A DNA stretch of 14,034 nt. Source: an uncultured Lachnospiraceae bacterium. GTDB taxonomy: Bacteria; Bacillota; Clostridia; Lachnospirales; Lachnospiraceae. Position numbers and translations under genes: made by a program. Of the stretch, positions 1-6,459 are shown one piece after another. Position 1 is the stretch's first letter; each line of letters opens with the position of its first letter. The notes beneath the pieces were generated by a model. The model searched no databases. It saw nothing but the letters and a program-made list of their open reading frames with translations, and was not told the origin of the DNA. The stretch is taken from NCBI GenBank assembly GCA_934385475.1, contig CAKRPS010000052.1, positions 1 to 14,034 of the forward strand, in the 5' to 3' direction.

Positions 1-1
1 T

Positions 2-55
2 CACAACCAAGAATATCGAGAAAAGGTTCAAGAATTATTGAATTTTACTAAATAA
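2..55 (+). CDS. C-terminal tail of a possible integrase (partial, runs off left edge)
   Basis: An open frame enters from the left edge and ends in TAA, giving the last 17 residues HNQEYREKVQELLNFTK. The tail is too short to identify by itself. It is proposed as the end of a tyrosine recombinase because it lies about 170 bases from an attachment-like copy of the tuf 3' end and points towards it, which is where integrases of such elements usually sit. It could equally be any other cargo gene of the element. The identification is inference from position, not from a motif. Confidence 0.35.
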   Translation, partial: HNQEYREKVQELLNFTK

Positions 56-100
56 TAGAAATAGGGAAAGTAAACTTCCAGTTTGGTTAAGAGAAGTATC

Positions 101-122
101 CGGTGCCAAAACGGTGCCAAAA
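101..122. repeat. tandem 11-bp direct repeat near the element end
   Basis: The sequence CGGTGCCAAAA occurs twice back to back. It lies between the putative integrase tail and the attachment-like tuf fragment. Arm-type binding sites of tyrosine recombinases are often short direct repeats in this position, so that is a reasonable guess, but only the repeat itself is observed. Confidence 0.6.
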
Positions 123-222
123 AATCATGCAAATATAAATAAGACTGGGAAATCCAACGAAAATATGCCGATTTCAGCCATAGAAAGCATAGGAAATATA
201 TCGAAAAATGGTATTCAAATAA

Positions 223-276
223 CGTGAAGGTGGACGTACTGTAGGATCAGGACGTGTTGCTACAATTATCGAGTAA
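223..276 (+). pseudogene. tuf: 3'-end fragment of elongation factor Tu gene, probable attachment site
   Basis: The 18 codons translate to REGGRTVGSGRVATIIE plus stop, which is the conserved C-terminus of bacterial EF-Tu. Nothing upstream belongs to EF-Tu: the codon just before is TAA, and bases 1-222 have no similarity to the rest of the gene. A tuf terminator follows. This is best explained as the duplicated gene end left on the chromosomal side when an element integrates into tuf and restores the full gene at its other end. A simple truncated tuf duplicate without integration is the alternative. Confidence 0.85.
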
Positions 277-311
277 TTTCGAGTGATTGTTCACAAAGCT
301 AGTATTTACAA

Positions 312-342
312 GGCTTCCGAGAGAAATCTCGGGAGCCTTTTT
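312..342 (+). terminator. intrinsic terminator, probably the original tuf terminator
   Basis: An 11-bp stem (312-322 with 327-337, one G:U pair) closes a GAAA tetraloop and is followed by five T residues. It lies 35 bases after the tuf stop codon, so it is most likely the native tuf terminator, now cut off from most of its gene. Confidence 0.87.
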
Positions 343-401
343 ATCATTCAACACGCTTTAGTTTAATAAAGCAAAAGGTTCTGTGGCTCTAAAATGGCTC
401 T

Positions 402-701
402 ATTTTTGATGAACCGACAAGCGGCCTCGATTACCGTAGGATGGAGCAGACGGCGAAGGTGCTCCGGTCTGTGCGGAAAGGAAGATTTCTGTTTGTTGTC
501 ACGCACGATATGGAGCTGATCGAAAAGAGCGTCAAAAAGATCGAGCTTGGACAGAAAACGGGCATGTTCCGGGAGGGAGATGCGTACTTGCTTTCGGTCT
601 GCTTCTGGACGGCGGTACAGGGACTGATGGAGAAAATGGCGTACAATGAGGAACTGCAGCCGCCTGATACCGAGTGGCTCATGGCGATCCTCAGAAAATG
701 A
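402..701 (+). pseudogene. relic: ABC ATPase C-terminal part joined to a TetR-like C-terminus
   Basis: The frame has a stop at 390-392 and enters directly at the Walker B/D-loop region IFDEPTSGLD, followed about 30 residues later by the H-loop VVTHDMELIE. These are the second half of an ABC ATPase domain, of the kind seen in energy-coupling-factor type ATPases. The Walker A motif, Q-loop and signature motif are missing. After roughly IEKSVKKIELG the sequence no longer looks like an ABC protein. The last 45 residues (FREGDAYLLSVCFWTAVQGL and onwards to ILRK) resemble the ligand-domain C-terminus of a TetR regulator. The first ATG inside the frame is at 441, already past the D-loop, so no functional ATPase can be made. 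The ABC part is certain from motifs; the TetR part is a judgement from residue pattern. It sits between the tuf terminator and rarA. Confidence 0.75.
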
Positions 702-724
702 AAGGGCTGGCATATAAAAGACGC

Positions 725-753
725 TTCAAGAGCTGCACTTTATATGATATGAT
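725..753 (+). promoter_or_regulatory. weak candidate promoter for rarA
   Basis: TTCAAG at 725-730 and TATGAT at 748-753 are 17 bp apart, in the gap between the ABC relic and rarA. The -10 is good and the -35 is poor. A second TATGAT overlaps at 743-748, so the exact start of transcription cannot be fixed. Confidence 0.3.
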
Positions 754-825
754 AAATACTATATGACTGTTTTTAGTAAAATCATGCAATACAGACCATA
801 GAGAAAAGGAGGTCTTTATGATTTC

Positions 826-2148
826 ATGGAGCAGATGACATTATTTGATAACAGAGTGCAGCACATACCGTTAGCCAGCCGGCTGCGGCCGGATAGCCTG
901 TCCCAGTTTGTCGGTCAGGAGCATCTGATCGGTGAGGGAAGGATCCTGCGAAAGATGATTGAGGAGGATCAGGTCCCGTCGATGATCTTCTGGGGGCCAC
1001 CGGGAGTAGGAAAAACGACGCTTGCCGGCATTATAGCAAAAAAGACAAGAGCCGATTTTATCAACTTCAGTGCCGTGACCAGCGGCATTAAGGAGATAAA
1101 AGAGGTAATGCAGCAGGCCGAGAACAGCCGCAGGATGGGAATGAATACGATTTTGTTTGTAGACGAGATCCATCGTTTTAACAAGGCGCAGCAGGATGCG
1201 TTTCTTCCCTATGTAGAACGAGGCAGTATCACCTTGATCGGTGCAACGACAGAAAATCCATCTTTTGAGGTAAATGCGGCGCTTTTGTCCAGATGTCGGG
1301 TATTTGTCCTGAAAGCACTGGAGGAAAAGGATGTGATGCGGCTGCTTCGAAATGTGCTGGACAGCCCGGAAGGATTTCCGGGTACGAAAGTGAAAATGTC
1401 GGATAGCCAGCTTCAGGTGATCGCCAGATTTGCAAACGGAGATGCGAGGACGGCACTGAATGTATTGGAAATGGCTGTGACGAATGGAGAAATCAGCGCG
1501 GAAGGTATAGAGGTGACCGATGAAGGATTAGAGCAGTGTGTCAGCAAGAAGTCGATGCTGTATGATAAGAGTGGTGAGGAGCACTATAATATGATCTCTG
1601 CTCTTCACAAGTCGATGCGGAACAGCGATCCAGATGCGGCGATCTACTGGATGTGCCGTATGCTGGAGGGCGGGGAGAATCCCCTTTACATTGCAAGAAG
1701 ACTGATTCGTTTTGCAAGCGAAGATATTGGAATGGCGGACAGCCAGGCACTTCAGGTGGCAGTGGCAGCGTATCAGGCGTGTCATTTTCTGGGGATGCCG
1801 GAATGTGACGTTCATCTGACGCACGCGGTCACGTATCTAGCCATGGCACCTAAGTCAAACGCCCTGTATGTTGCGTGTGAAGAGTGCAAACGGGATATAA
1901 AGGAGCAGGAGAATGAGCCGGTTCCACTTCATCTCCGGAACGCTGTCACCGGATTGATGAAGGAACTGCGTTATGGAGAGGGGTATCAGTATGCGCATGA
2001 TACGGAGGAAAAGCTGACAGCGATGCAGTGTCTGCCGGATGCTCTGAAGGAACGCCGTTATTATCAGCCAACGGAAGAAGGGGCAGAGAAGGCAGTGCGG
2101 GAGAAATTACAGACAGTGCGTGAGTGGAAGGCAGATCACATTTCTTGA
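826..2148 (+). CDS. rarA: replication-associated recombination protein A (RarA/MgsA), AAA+ ATPase
   Basis: RarA is a clamp-loader-like AAA+ ATPase that acts at stalled replication forks with single-strand binding protein in the cytoplasm. The 440 residues match the family length. Visible motifs in order are Walker A GPPGVGKT (57-64), Walker B FVDEIH with D113/E114, sensor 1 GATTENPSF (139-147) and the arginine-finger region LLSRCRVF (154-161). The C-terminal tetramerisation part of the family (DIGMADSQAL and the PVPLHLRNA region) is also present. AAAGGAGG at 805-812 lies 13 bases before the chosen ATG. The ATG at 818 is better spaced but stops after six codons. The gene stands alone: the next gene has its own promoter. 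It is conserved core genome next to the tuf end. Nothing is odd in it. Confidence 0.96.
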   Translation: MEQMTLFDNRVQHIPLASRLRPDSLSQFVGQEHLIGEGRILRKMIEEDQVPSMIFWGPPGVGKTTLAGIIAKKTRADFINFSAVTSGIKEIKEVMQQAENSRRMGMNTILFVDEIHRFNKAQQDAFLPYVERGSITLIGATTENPSFEVNAALLSRCRVFVLKALEEKDVMRLLRNVLDSPEGFPGTKVKMSDSQLQVIARFANGDARTALNVLEMAVTNGEISAEGIEVTDEGLEQCVSKKSMLYDKSGEEHYNMISALHKSMRNSDPDAAIYWMCRMLEGGENPLYIARRLIRFASEDIGMADSQALQVAVAAYQACHFLGMPECDVHLTHAVTYLAMAPKSNALYVACEECKRDIKEQENEPVPLHLRNAVTGLMKELRYGEGYQYAHDTEEKLTAMQCLPDALKERRYYQPTEEGAEKAVREKLQTVREWKADHIS

Positions 2149-2173
2149 AAGTAATACAAACGGCGCTAGGTCG

Positions 2174-2250
2174 GAAAAAATGTACAAAACACATATGGTC
2201 AGATCAGAAAAAATGTAATATGTAATCTTGAATAGAGAAGAAAAAATGTG
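2174..2250. repeat. three A-tract repeats phased at 33 bp
   Basis: GAAAAAATGT starts at 2174, 2207 and 2240, exactly 33 bp apart each time, while the bases between the copies are not conserved. The third copy lies between the -35 and -10 of the promoter for the downstream ATPase gene. Spacing of about three helical turns puts all copies on one face of the DNA, as expected for curved upstream DNA or repeated operator sites. The repeat is observed; the role is inferred. Confidence 0.75.
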
Positions 2251-2257
2251 ATACACT
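2228..2257 (+). promoter_or_regulatory. promoter of the AAA_14/DUF4143 ATPase gene
   Basis: TTGAAT at 2228-2233 and TACACT at 2252-2257 are separated by 18 bp. A TG two bases before the -10 (2249-2250) makes an extended -10 element. It lies 41 bases before the ATG and is the best vegetative promoter in this part of the window. Confidence 0.65.
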
Positions 2258-2298
2258 AAGGGTGATGATTCTGAAAGTGTCAGGAAGGTGTTTGAAAG

Positions 2299-3591
2299 AT
2301 GCGACGTTTTGCAATGGAGAAGCTGTTAGCATGGAAAAATAAGAAGAATCGGAAGCCCTTGATTATTATGGGAGCAAGGCAGGTTGGAAAAACATGGCTG
2401 ATGAAAGAATTTGGCAGGCAATATTATTCCAAGGTGGCGTATATTTCATTCTATAATAATAAACGGATGAAAGATGTATTTGAAATGGATTTCGATATTC
2501 AGAGAATTGTTATGAATCTGAATATTGAAGCGGGGGTTACGATTACGCCGGAAGACACGTTAATTCTGCTGGATGAAATTCAGGATGCCCCCAAAGTTTT
2601 GGAGTCATTAAAATATTTCTATGAAGATGCACCGGAATATCATGTCATAGCAGCCGGGTCTTTGTTGGGAGTAGCCTTGCATGAGGGGATTTCCTATCCG
2701 GTAGGAAAAGTTGAATTATTAGATTTGTATCCCTTAAATTTCAGGGAATTTCTTTGCGCTATGGGAGAAGTAACTCTCTCCGAAGCACTTACAGCAAGGG
2801 ATTTTACTATCATAGATACTTTTGCGGATAAATATATATTTTGGCTGAAAAACTATTATTACACCGGTGGAATGCCTGCGGTGGTTGACTTTTTCAGGGA
2901 AGAAAAGGACTATCCGACCGTGCGGGAATTACAGCGCGATATTCTTCGGCAGTATCAGGGAGATTTTGGAAAGCATGTAGAGGCAAAAGAATTGCCCAGG
3001 ATACGTATGGTGTGGGAGTCGATACCGGTACAGCTTGCAAAGGAAAACAAAAAGTTCTTCTTTGGACAGATTAAAAAGGGTGCGCGCAGCAGTGAATTTG
3101 AAATTGCAATACAGTGGTTGATGGACTGCGGGCTTGTATATAAGGTAAATCGAATCAATGAACTACATGTTCCTTTGGCAGCATATAAGGATTTCAGTGC
3201 ATATAAACTGTTTATGTTGGATGTCGGATTATTAGGGGCTTTAAGCGAGTTGGATGCACAGTCCATATTGGAAGGAAATGATATTTTTGTAGAGTTTAAG
3301 GGAGCGTTGACAGAGCAGTATGTATTGCAACAGCTTATTTCGGATACGGCCTATACTCCTTATTATTATGGAACAGACAAAGCGACTTATGAGCAGGATT
3401 TCATGATACAGATGGGTAAATCCGCAGTACCGATAGAAGTTAAGGCAGAAGCAAATCTCAGGTCACAGAGCCTGAAAGCTTTTTGCGATAAATATAAACC
3501 GGATTGTGCAATACGGTTTTCCATGCAAAAATTTATTGATCAGGGATGGATGAAGAATATTCCATTGTATGCAGTGTGTACATTATCCTGA
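2299..3591 (+). CDS. AAA_14/DUF4143 ATP-binding protein
   Basis: This 430-residue protein has the architecture of the AAA_14 plus DUF4143 family: an N-terminal P-loop ATPase and a C-terminal domain resembling PD-(D/E)XK nucleases. Walker A is GARQVGKT (25-32) and Walker B LILLDEIQ with D92/E93. GSLLG after it fits the family sensor region. In the C-terminal part, EQDF (365-368) and IEVK (379-382) supply the acidic residues and lysine of a nuclease-like core. The cellular role of the family is not established, and the genes are patchily distributed with many paralogues. The gene is visibly richer in A+T codons than rarA before it and the LytTR gene after it, which suggests transfer. GGAAGGTG about 12 bases upstream serves as ribosome binding site. 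A gap of 22 bases separates it from the LytTR gene. Confidence 0.9.
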   Translation: MRRFAMEKLLAWKNKKNRKPLIIMGARQVGKTWLMKEFGRQYYSKVAYISFYNNKRMKDVFEMDFDIQRIVMNLNIEAGVTITPEDTLILLDEIQDAPKVLESLKYFYEDAPEYHVIAAGSLLGVALHEGISYPVGKVELLDLYPLNFREFLCAMGEVTLSEALTARDFTIIDTFADKYIFWLKNYYYTGGMPAVVDFFREEKDYPTVRELQRDILRQYQGDFGKHVEAKELPRIRMVWESIPVQLAKENKKFFFGQIKKGARSSEFEIAIQWLMDCGLVYKVNRINELHVPLAAYKDFSAYKLFMLDVGLLGALSELDAQSILEGNDIFVEFKGALTEQYVLQQLISDTAYTPYYYGTDKATYEQDFMIQMGKSAVPIEVKAEANLRSQSLKAFCDKYKPDCAIRFSMQKFIDQGWMKNIPLYAVCTLS

Positions 3592-3613
3592 CAGATGAAA
3601 AGGGAGAATTCTC

Positions 3614-4057
3614 ATGCGTTATACCATCAACAGGATCAAAACAGGTGAGGATGAGCTGATTCTGAACTATCAAAGGACCAATGCAGAGGTGGAAGCGGTC
3701 CTTGCTTTTATGGAGAATCAACAGAAGAAGTTAGTGGGAAGAGCGGAGGGAGAGACGATCGTCTTTTCCCCGCAGGAAATCCTGTACATAGAGAAGGTGG
3801 ACGAAAAAACTTTTGCTTATACCATGGATAAGGTTATTCAGCTGGATCTGTCCCTGGCGACAGCAGAACTGATCCTGGATGATGAAAAGTATTTCCGGTG
3901 CAGTAAGTCCATGATCGTAAATGTAGGAAAAGTGGAGCGGCTGCGGAGCATGCCGTCCAACCGTATCGATGCGACACTTGCAAGTGGGGAACACATTATT
4001 ATTTCACGAACCTATGCGGCAGATTTTCGGAGACTTCTGAAGGGGGAACGGCGATGA
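3614..4057 (+). CDS. LytTR-domain DNA-binding regulator
   Basis: This 147-residue protein consists of a short N-terminal arm and a LytTR DNA-binding domain from about residue 42 to 142. The typical pattern is clear: EILYIEKVDEKTFAYT, then FRCSKSMIVNVGKVERL and the terminal IISRTYAADFRRLL. There is no receiver domain, so it is the stand-alone type that is usually encoded with a DUF3021 membrane protein. The start is set by AAGGGAG about 9 bases upstream of ATG. Its last codons overlap the next gene by 4 bases, so the two are translationally coupled. Proteins of this pairing often regulate neighbouring transporters and themselves; the ABC transporter just downstream is the obvious candidate target, which is inference. 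Confidence 0.92.
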   Translation: MRYTINRIKTGEDELILNYQRTNAEVEAVLAFMENQQKKLVGRAEGETIVFSPQEILYIEKVDEKTFAYTMDKVIQLDLSLATAELILDDEKYFRCSKSMIVNVGKVERLRSMPSNRIDATLASGEHIIISRTYAADFRRLLKGERR

Positions 4058-4512
4058 AAAAGGTATCTTTGTGGGAGCGGTATCTGACAAAAGAAATTGG
4101 AATTGAGTTTAAGGCGTGTCTTTATTTTTTTGCTATCCTGTTTTATTACTGTATGTACAGGGTGTGCACGGGGCGGAGCGTGGCAGAGATCCTGCATATG
4201 GCGGAGATAATCTTTCTGGCCTATGTCATAGGGTATATTCAGGTTTTCCTGCTCTGGAATTTTGATGAGTCAGATGATATAGGCTGGCGGGAAGTGATCG
4301 GTATCGGCATTTGTACCGCGGTCTATGTGACGGTGTCCTATCTGGGCGGATGGTTTGAACGGAACCTTTATGTGACGGCAGGATATGCTGCTTACATGGT
4401 TCTCACGTATGTGTGTGTACATTTGGTATACCGATGCCGGAGACGGATTGATGACAGGATCTTAAATTCAGAGCTGGAATTGTTTAAAGCGAGAGCAGAT
4501 GAGAAAAAATAG
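4054..4512 (+). CDS. DUF3021 four-helix membrane protein
   Basis: This 152-residue protein has four hydrophobic segments at roughly 19-36, 50-69, 80-98 and 105-127, a short charged N-terminus and a polar C-terminal tail of about 25 residues. Length, topology and its place right after a LytTR regulator match the DUF3021 family. The ATG overlaps the end of the LytTR gene (ATGA). Such proteins are thought to hold the partner regulator at the membrane or control its activity, by analogy with other LytTR/membrane-inhibitor pairs, but this has not been seen here. The stop codon is TAG, followed at once by a direct repeat and a hairpin. Confidence 0.88.
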   Translation: MKKVSLWERYLTKEIGIEFKACLYFFAILFYYCMYRVCTGRSVAEILHMAEIIFLAYVIGYIQVFLLWNFDESDDIGWREVIGIGICTAVYVTVSYLGGWFERNLYVTAGYAAYMVLTYVCVHLVYRCRRRIDDRILNSELELFKARADEKK

Positions 4513-4538
4513 TGTCACTTGGAAGCGAAAAAGTGTCA
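4511..4538. repeat. pair of AGTGTCA direct repeats, 21 bp apart
   Basis: AGTGTCA occurs at 4511-4517 and 4532-4538, exactly two helical turns apart, just after the DUF3021 gene and before the ABC genes. LytTR proteins commonly bind two direct repeats with about this spacing. The motif does not resemble a well-known LytTR consensus, so binding is speculative. Confidence 0.45.
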
Positions 4539-4540
4539 GT

Positions 4541-4574
4541 AGCGGGGACAGATATTGTCTCCGCTATTCTTTTT
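4541..4574 (+). terminator. terminator-like hairpin between regulator pair and ABC genes
   Basis: A 10-bp stem (4541-4550 with 4556-4565, one G:U pair) closes a 5-base loop and is followed by ATTCTTTTT. It ends the LytTR-DUF3021 transcript or acts as a partial terminator in front of the ABC ATPase. It also covers an ATG at 4555 in the ABC reading frame, which makes that start unlikely. Confidence 0.75.
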
Positions 4575-4605
4575 GTTATCCTTGAGAAGAAGGGAGGCAA
4601 AAAGT

Positions 4606-5451
4606 ATGGAACACATCATGGAAATAACGAATCTGACAAAAAATTATGGAAAACACAGGGGTATCGAGGGCGTATCGTTTCAAGTGGAAAAGGGGGAGAT
4701 CTTCGGATTTCTCGGACCGAATGGAGCCGGAAAATCGACAACGATCCGTTCAATTCTGGGGTTGATCCATTGTAAGGAGGGAAGCATCCGTGTCTGTGGA
4801 CAGGATGCCATAAAAAACCGGGAGAAAGTGCTGCGACACATTGGCTATATGCCGAGTGAAGCCTGGTTCTATCAGGGAATGACGATTCGGGAAATTCTGA
4901 AAATCGCTGCGGATGTAAGAAAAATGGATTGTACGCAGGAGGCCGAAAAACTCTGTGAACGGCTACAGCTTGATACCAGAAGAAAGATCAGTGAATTGTC
5001 ACTTGGAAACCGTAAAAAGGTAAGTATTGTATGCGCCATGCAACACCAGCCGGAGCTTTTTATCTTTGATGAGCCGACAAGCGGTCTGGACCCTCTGATG
5101 CAGAACCAGTTTTTTTCACTTATAAAGGAGTACGTGGAGCAGGGGGCAACGTGTATGCTCTCGACGCATGTTCTCTCGGAGGTGCGCAATTATTGTGACC
5201 GGGTGGCCATTATGAAAGAGGGAAAACTGATCGTTACGGACACGGTGGAGCATTTGCTGGCAAGCAGAACCAAGCGGATCAAGATGGTGCGTGATGGAGA
5301 GAAGCTGGATTATCTGTATCAGGATGATCTGAATCTGCTCTACCGGGAACTGGAAGGACACGATATCACGGATATCCTTATCGAGGAGCCATCCATAGAG
5401 GAAGTATTTATGCATTATTATGAAAAGGAACCAGGTGTACAAATCAAATAA
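4606..5451 (+). CDS. ABC transporter ATP-binding protein
   Basis: This 281-residue ATPase energises an ABC-2 type exporter, with the permease gene at 5610 as its partner. Motifs are Walker A GPNGAGKS (37-44), signature LSLGNRKK (131-138), Walker B FIFDEP (152-157), D-loop SGLD and H-loop H188. The usual glutamine of the Q-loop region is replaced by a YMPSE sequence, which occurs in this subfamily. An open frame continues upstream to 4555, but AGGGAGG at 4591-4597 is ideally placed for the ATG at 4606, and the earlier start lies inside a hairpin. The last codons (VQIK and stop) lie inside the palindromic repeat that begins at 5435, so the native C-terminus has probably been changed by insertion of that repeat. 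Function is confident; the exported substrate is unknown. Confidence 0.94.
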   Translation: MEHIMEITNLTKNYGKHRGIEGVSFQVEKGEIFGFLGPNGAGKSTTIRSILGLIHCKEGSIRVCGQDAIKNREKVLRHIGYMPSEAWFYQGMTIREILKIAADVRKMDCTQEAEKLCERLQLDTRRKISELSLGNRKKVSIVCAMQHQPELFIFDEPTSGLDPLMQNQFFSLIKEYVEQGATCMLSTHVLSEVRNYCDRVAIMKEGKLIVTDTVEHLLASRTKRIKMVRDGEKLDYLYQDDLNLLYRELEGHDITDILIEEPSIEEVFMHYYEKEPGVQIK

Positions 5452-5568
5452 CCAGCCAGGACGCGCTTTCGCTCCGCTCCGAACGCAGTGGTACATAAGT
5501 GGCTAAAATACAGCCACTAAGTGCCAGCGTTCGTCAAGGGTCCTGCGCTCGGTTATTGATTTGCACAC
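5435..5568. repeat. 134-bp palindromic MITE-like element
   Basis: The ends are inverted copies: GTGTACAAATCAAATAACC (5435-5453) against the complement of 5551-5568, with one mismatch and one extra base. Symmetry continues inwards: CGAACGC at 5480-5486 matches its complement in GCGTTCG (5527-5533), and AGTGGCT/AGCCACT (5498-5504, 5512-5518) forms the central stem around a 7-base loop. There is no open frame inside. The segment is therefore a long imperfect hairpin, like a small non-autonomous transposable or REP-type element. It lies between the ABC ATPase and its permease and includes the ATPase stop codon. Confidence 0.8.
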
Positions 5569-5588
5569 GTTTAGCATAATATTATATT
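5561..5588 (+). promoter_or_regulatory. candidate promoter for the permease gene, -35 supplied by the repeat
   Basis: TTGCAC at 5561-5566, inside the right arm of the palindromic element, and TATATT at 5583-5588 are 16 bp apart and lie 22 bases before the permease ATG. The flanking AT-rich sequence offers other -10 choices. If real, the element brought the -35 of a new promoter. Confidence 0.35.
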
Positions 5589-5609
5589 TTATCATAGGGA
5601 GATTATAGT

Positions 5610-6401
5610 ATGTACGCACTTTTTAAGACAGAATGTAAGACACAGGTAAAGAGTCTGCTCATTTGGGCAGCAGTCGTTGGAGGTATGGGACTGGTATGTA
5701 TTTTGCTGTACCAGAACATGGAAGAGAGCATGACGGGAATGGCAGAAAATTTTGCCACTATGGGAGCTTTTTCGGAGGCTTTCGGAATGAATACGCTCAG
5801 TATTGCAACGTTGCAGGGATATTTTGCGGCGGAGATCGGAACCATCCATGCGTTGGGTGGCAGCATGTTTGCGGCAACCCTTGCAACCGTGATCCTGTCG
5901 AAGGAGGAAGACCGCCATACGGGAGAGTTTACTTACAGCTTTCCGGTTGCACGTGGCAAGATTGTATTTCTGAAATATGCCTCGGTAGTGTGCATGTTAG
6001 CGGTTTTTACAGTTGTCTGCGCACTCTTTTACCAGATTGGATTTGGGGTGCTTGGAGAAGCGGGGCTGCAAAAAGAGTTTGTCATTTTCATGGGACTTCA
6101 ATTTGTGATGAATTTGGAAATTGCCTCAATCTGTTTCCTGATCTCTTCGCTCAGTGGCAAAAACAGGCTGGGACTTGGAATTTCCATCCCGGTTATCTTT
6201 TATGTATATGATCTGATGGCAAAAGTGGTGCCTGCGCTGGAGGACGCTAAATTTCTCTCGCCATTTTCCTATGCCAATGCAACGGACATATTTGCAAAGG
6301 CTGAGCACAATGTGGGGGCACTTGGTATGGGAGCGGTGGTGACCGTCGCGCTGACGGCAGCTTCCGGGTGGATATATACCAAACGGGATCTTGCAGGCTG
6401 A
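5610..6401 (+). CDS. ABC-2 type transporter permease
   Basis: This 263-residue integral membrane protein has about six hydrophobic segments (near 17-35, 80-97, 118-142, 155-178, 184-204 and 232-258). The EEDRHTGEFTYSFPVARGKI stretch after the second helix is the cytoplasmic loop typical of ABC-2 permeases that contact the ATPase. AGGGAG lies about 9 bases before the ATG. It is the expected partner of the ATPase at 4606, now separated from it by 158 bases that include the palindromic element; without the element the two genes would be tightly spaced. The length looks complete. Substrate is unknown; small ABC-2 systems of this kind often confer resistance to antimicrobial peptides or drugs, which is only a possibility here. 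Confidence 0.92.
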   Translation: MYALFKTECKTQVKSLLIWAAVVGGMGLVCILLYQNMEESMTGMAENFATMGAFSEAFGMNTLSIATLQGYFAAEIGTIHALGGSMFAATLATVILSKEEDRHTGEFTYSFPVARGKIVFLKYASVVCMLAVFTVVCALFYQIGFGVLGEAGLQKEFVIFMGLQFVMNLEIASICFLISSLSGKNRLGLGISIPVIFYVYDLMAKVVPALEDAKFLSPFSYANATDIFAKAEHNVGALGMGAVVTVALTAASGWIYTKRDLAG

Positions 6402-6459
6402 CAGATGGAGAAATTTATTTTATACTGGTGTTATCAAACATAATATCAGGGAGAAAAAA

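Larger units (their letters stand above)
1..222. mobile_element. right end of an integrated element inserted in tuf
   Basis: The stretch up to base 222 is AT-rich and carries only the tail of one reading frame and a tandem repeat. It stops exactly where a fragment of the tuf gene begins, and an in-frame TAA at 220-222 separates the two. This is the layout of an element that integrates into the 3' end of a host gene. The left end and the full tuf gene are outside the window, so the size and type of the element (ICE, IME or prophage) cannot be seen. Confidence 0.55.

Noticed and set aside
2174..2272. small CRISPR array or minisatellite with 33-bp period
   Set aside because: Only 10 bases are repeated, there are three copies, and no cas genes are near; promoter elements lie within the repeats.
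4555..4605. upstream start for the ABC ATPase
   Set aside because: The ATG at 4555 lies in a terminator-like hairpin and lacks a ribosome binding site; AGGGAGG is correctly spaced to 4606.
4512..4775. 87-codon open frame overlapping the start of the ABC ATPase gene
   Set aside because: It is a frame shadow: its end is an out-of-frame reading of the Walker A region, and it has no ribosome binding site of its own.
5663..6211. 182-codon open frame on the plus strand within the permease gene
   Set aside because: Composition is rich in Cys, Trp and Gly in an out-of-frame manner, and the permease frame is complete and hydrophobic as expected.
6391..6459. earlier in-frame start for the AraC relic overlapping the permease gene
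   Set aside because: The added 23 residues do not look like an AraC N-terminus, and AGGGAG is placed for TTG 6460.
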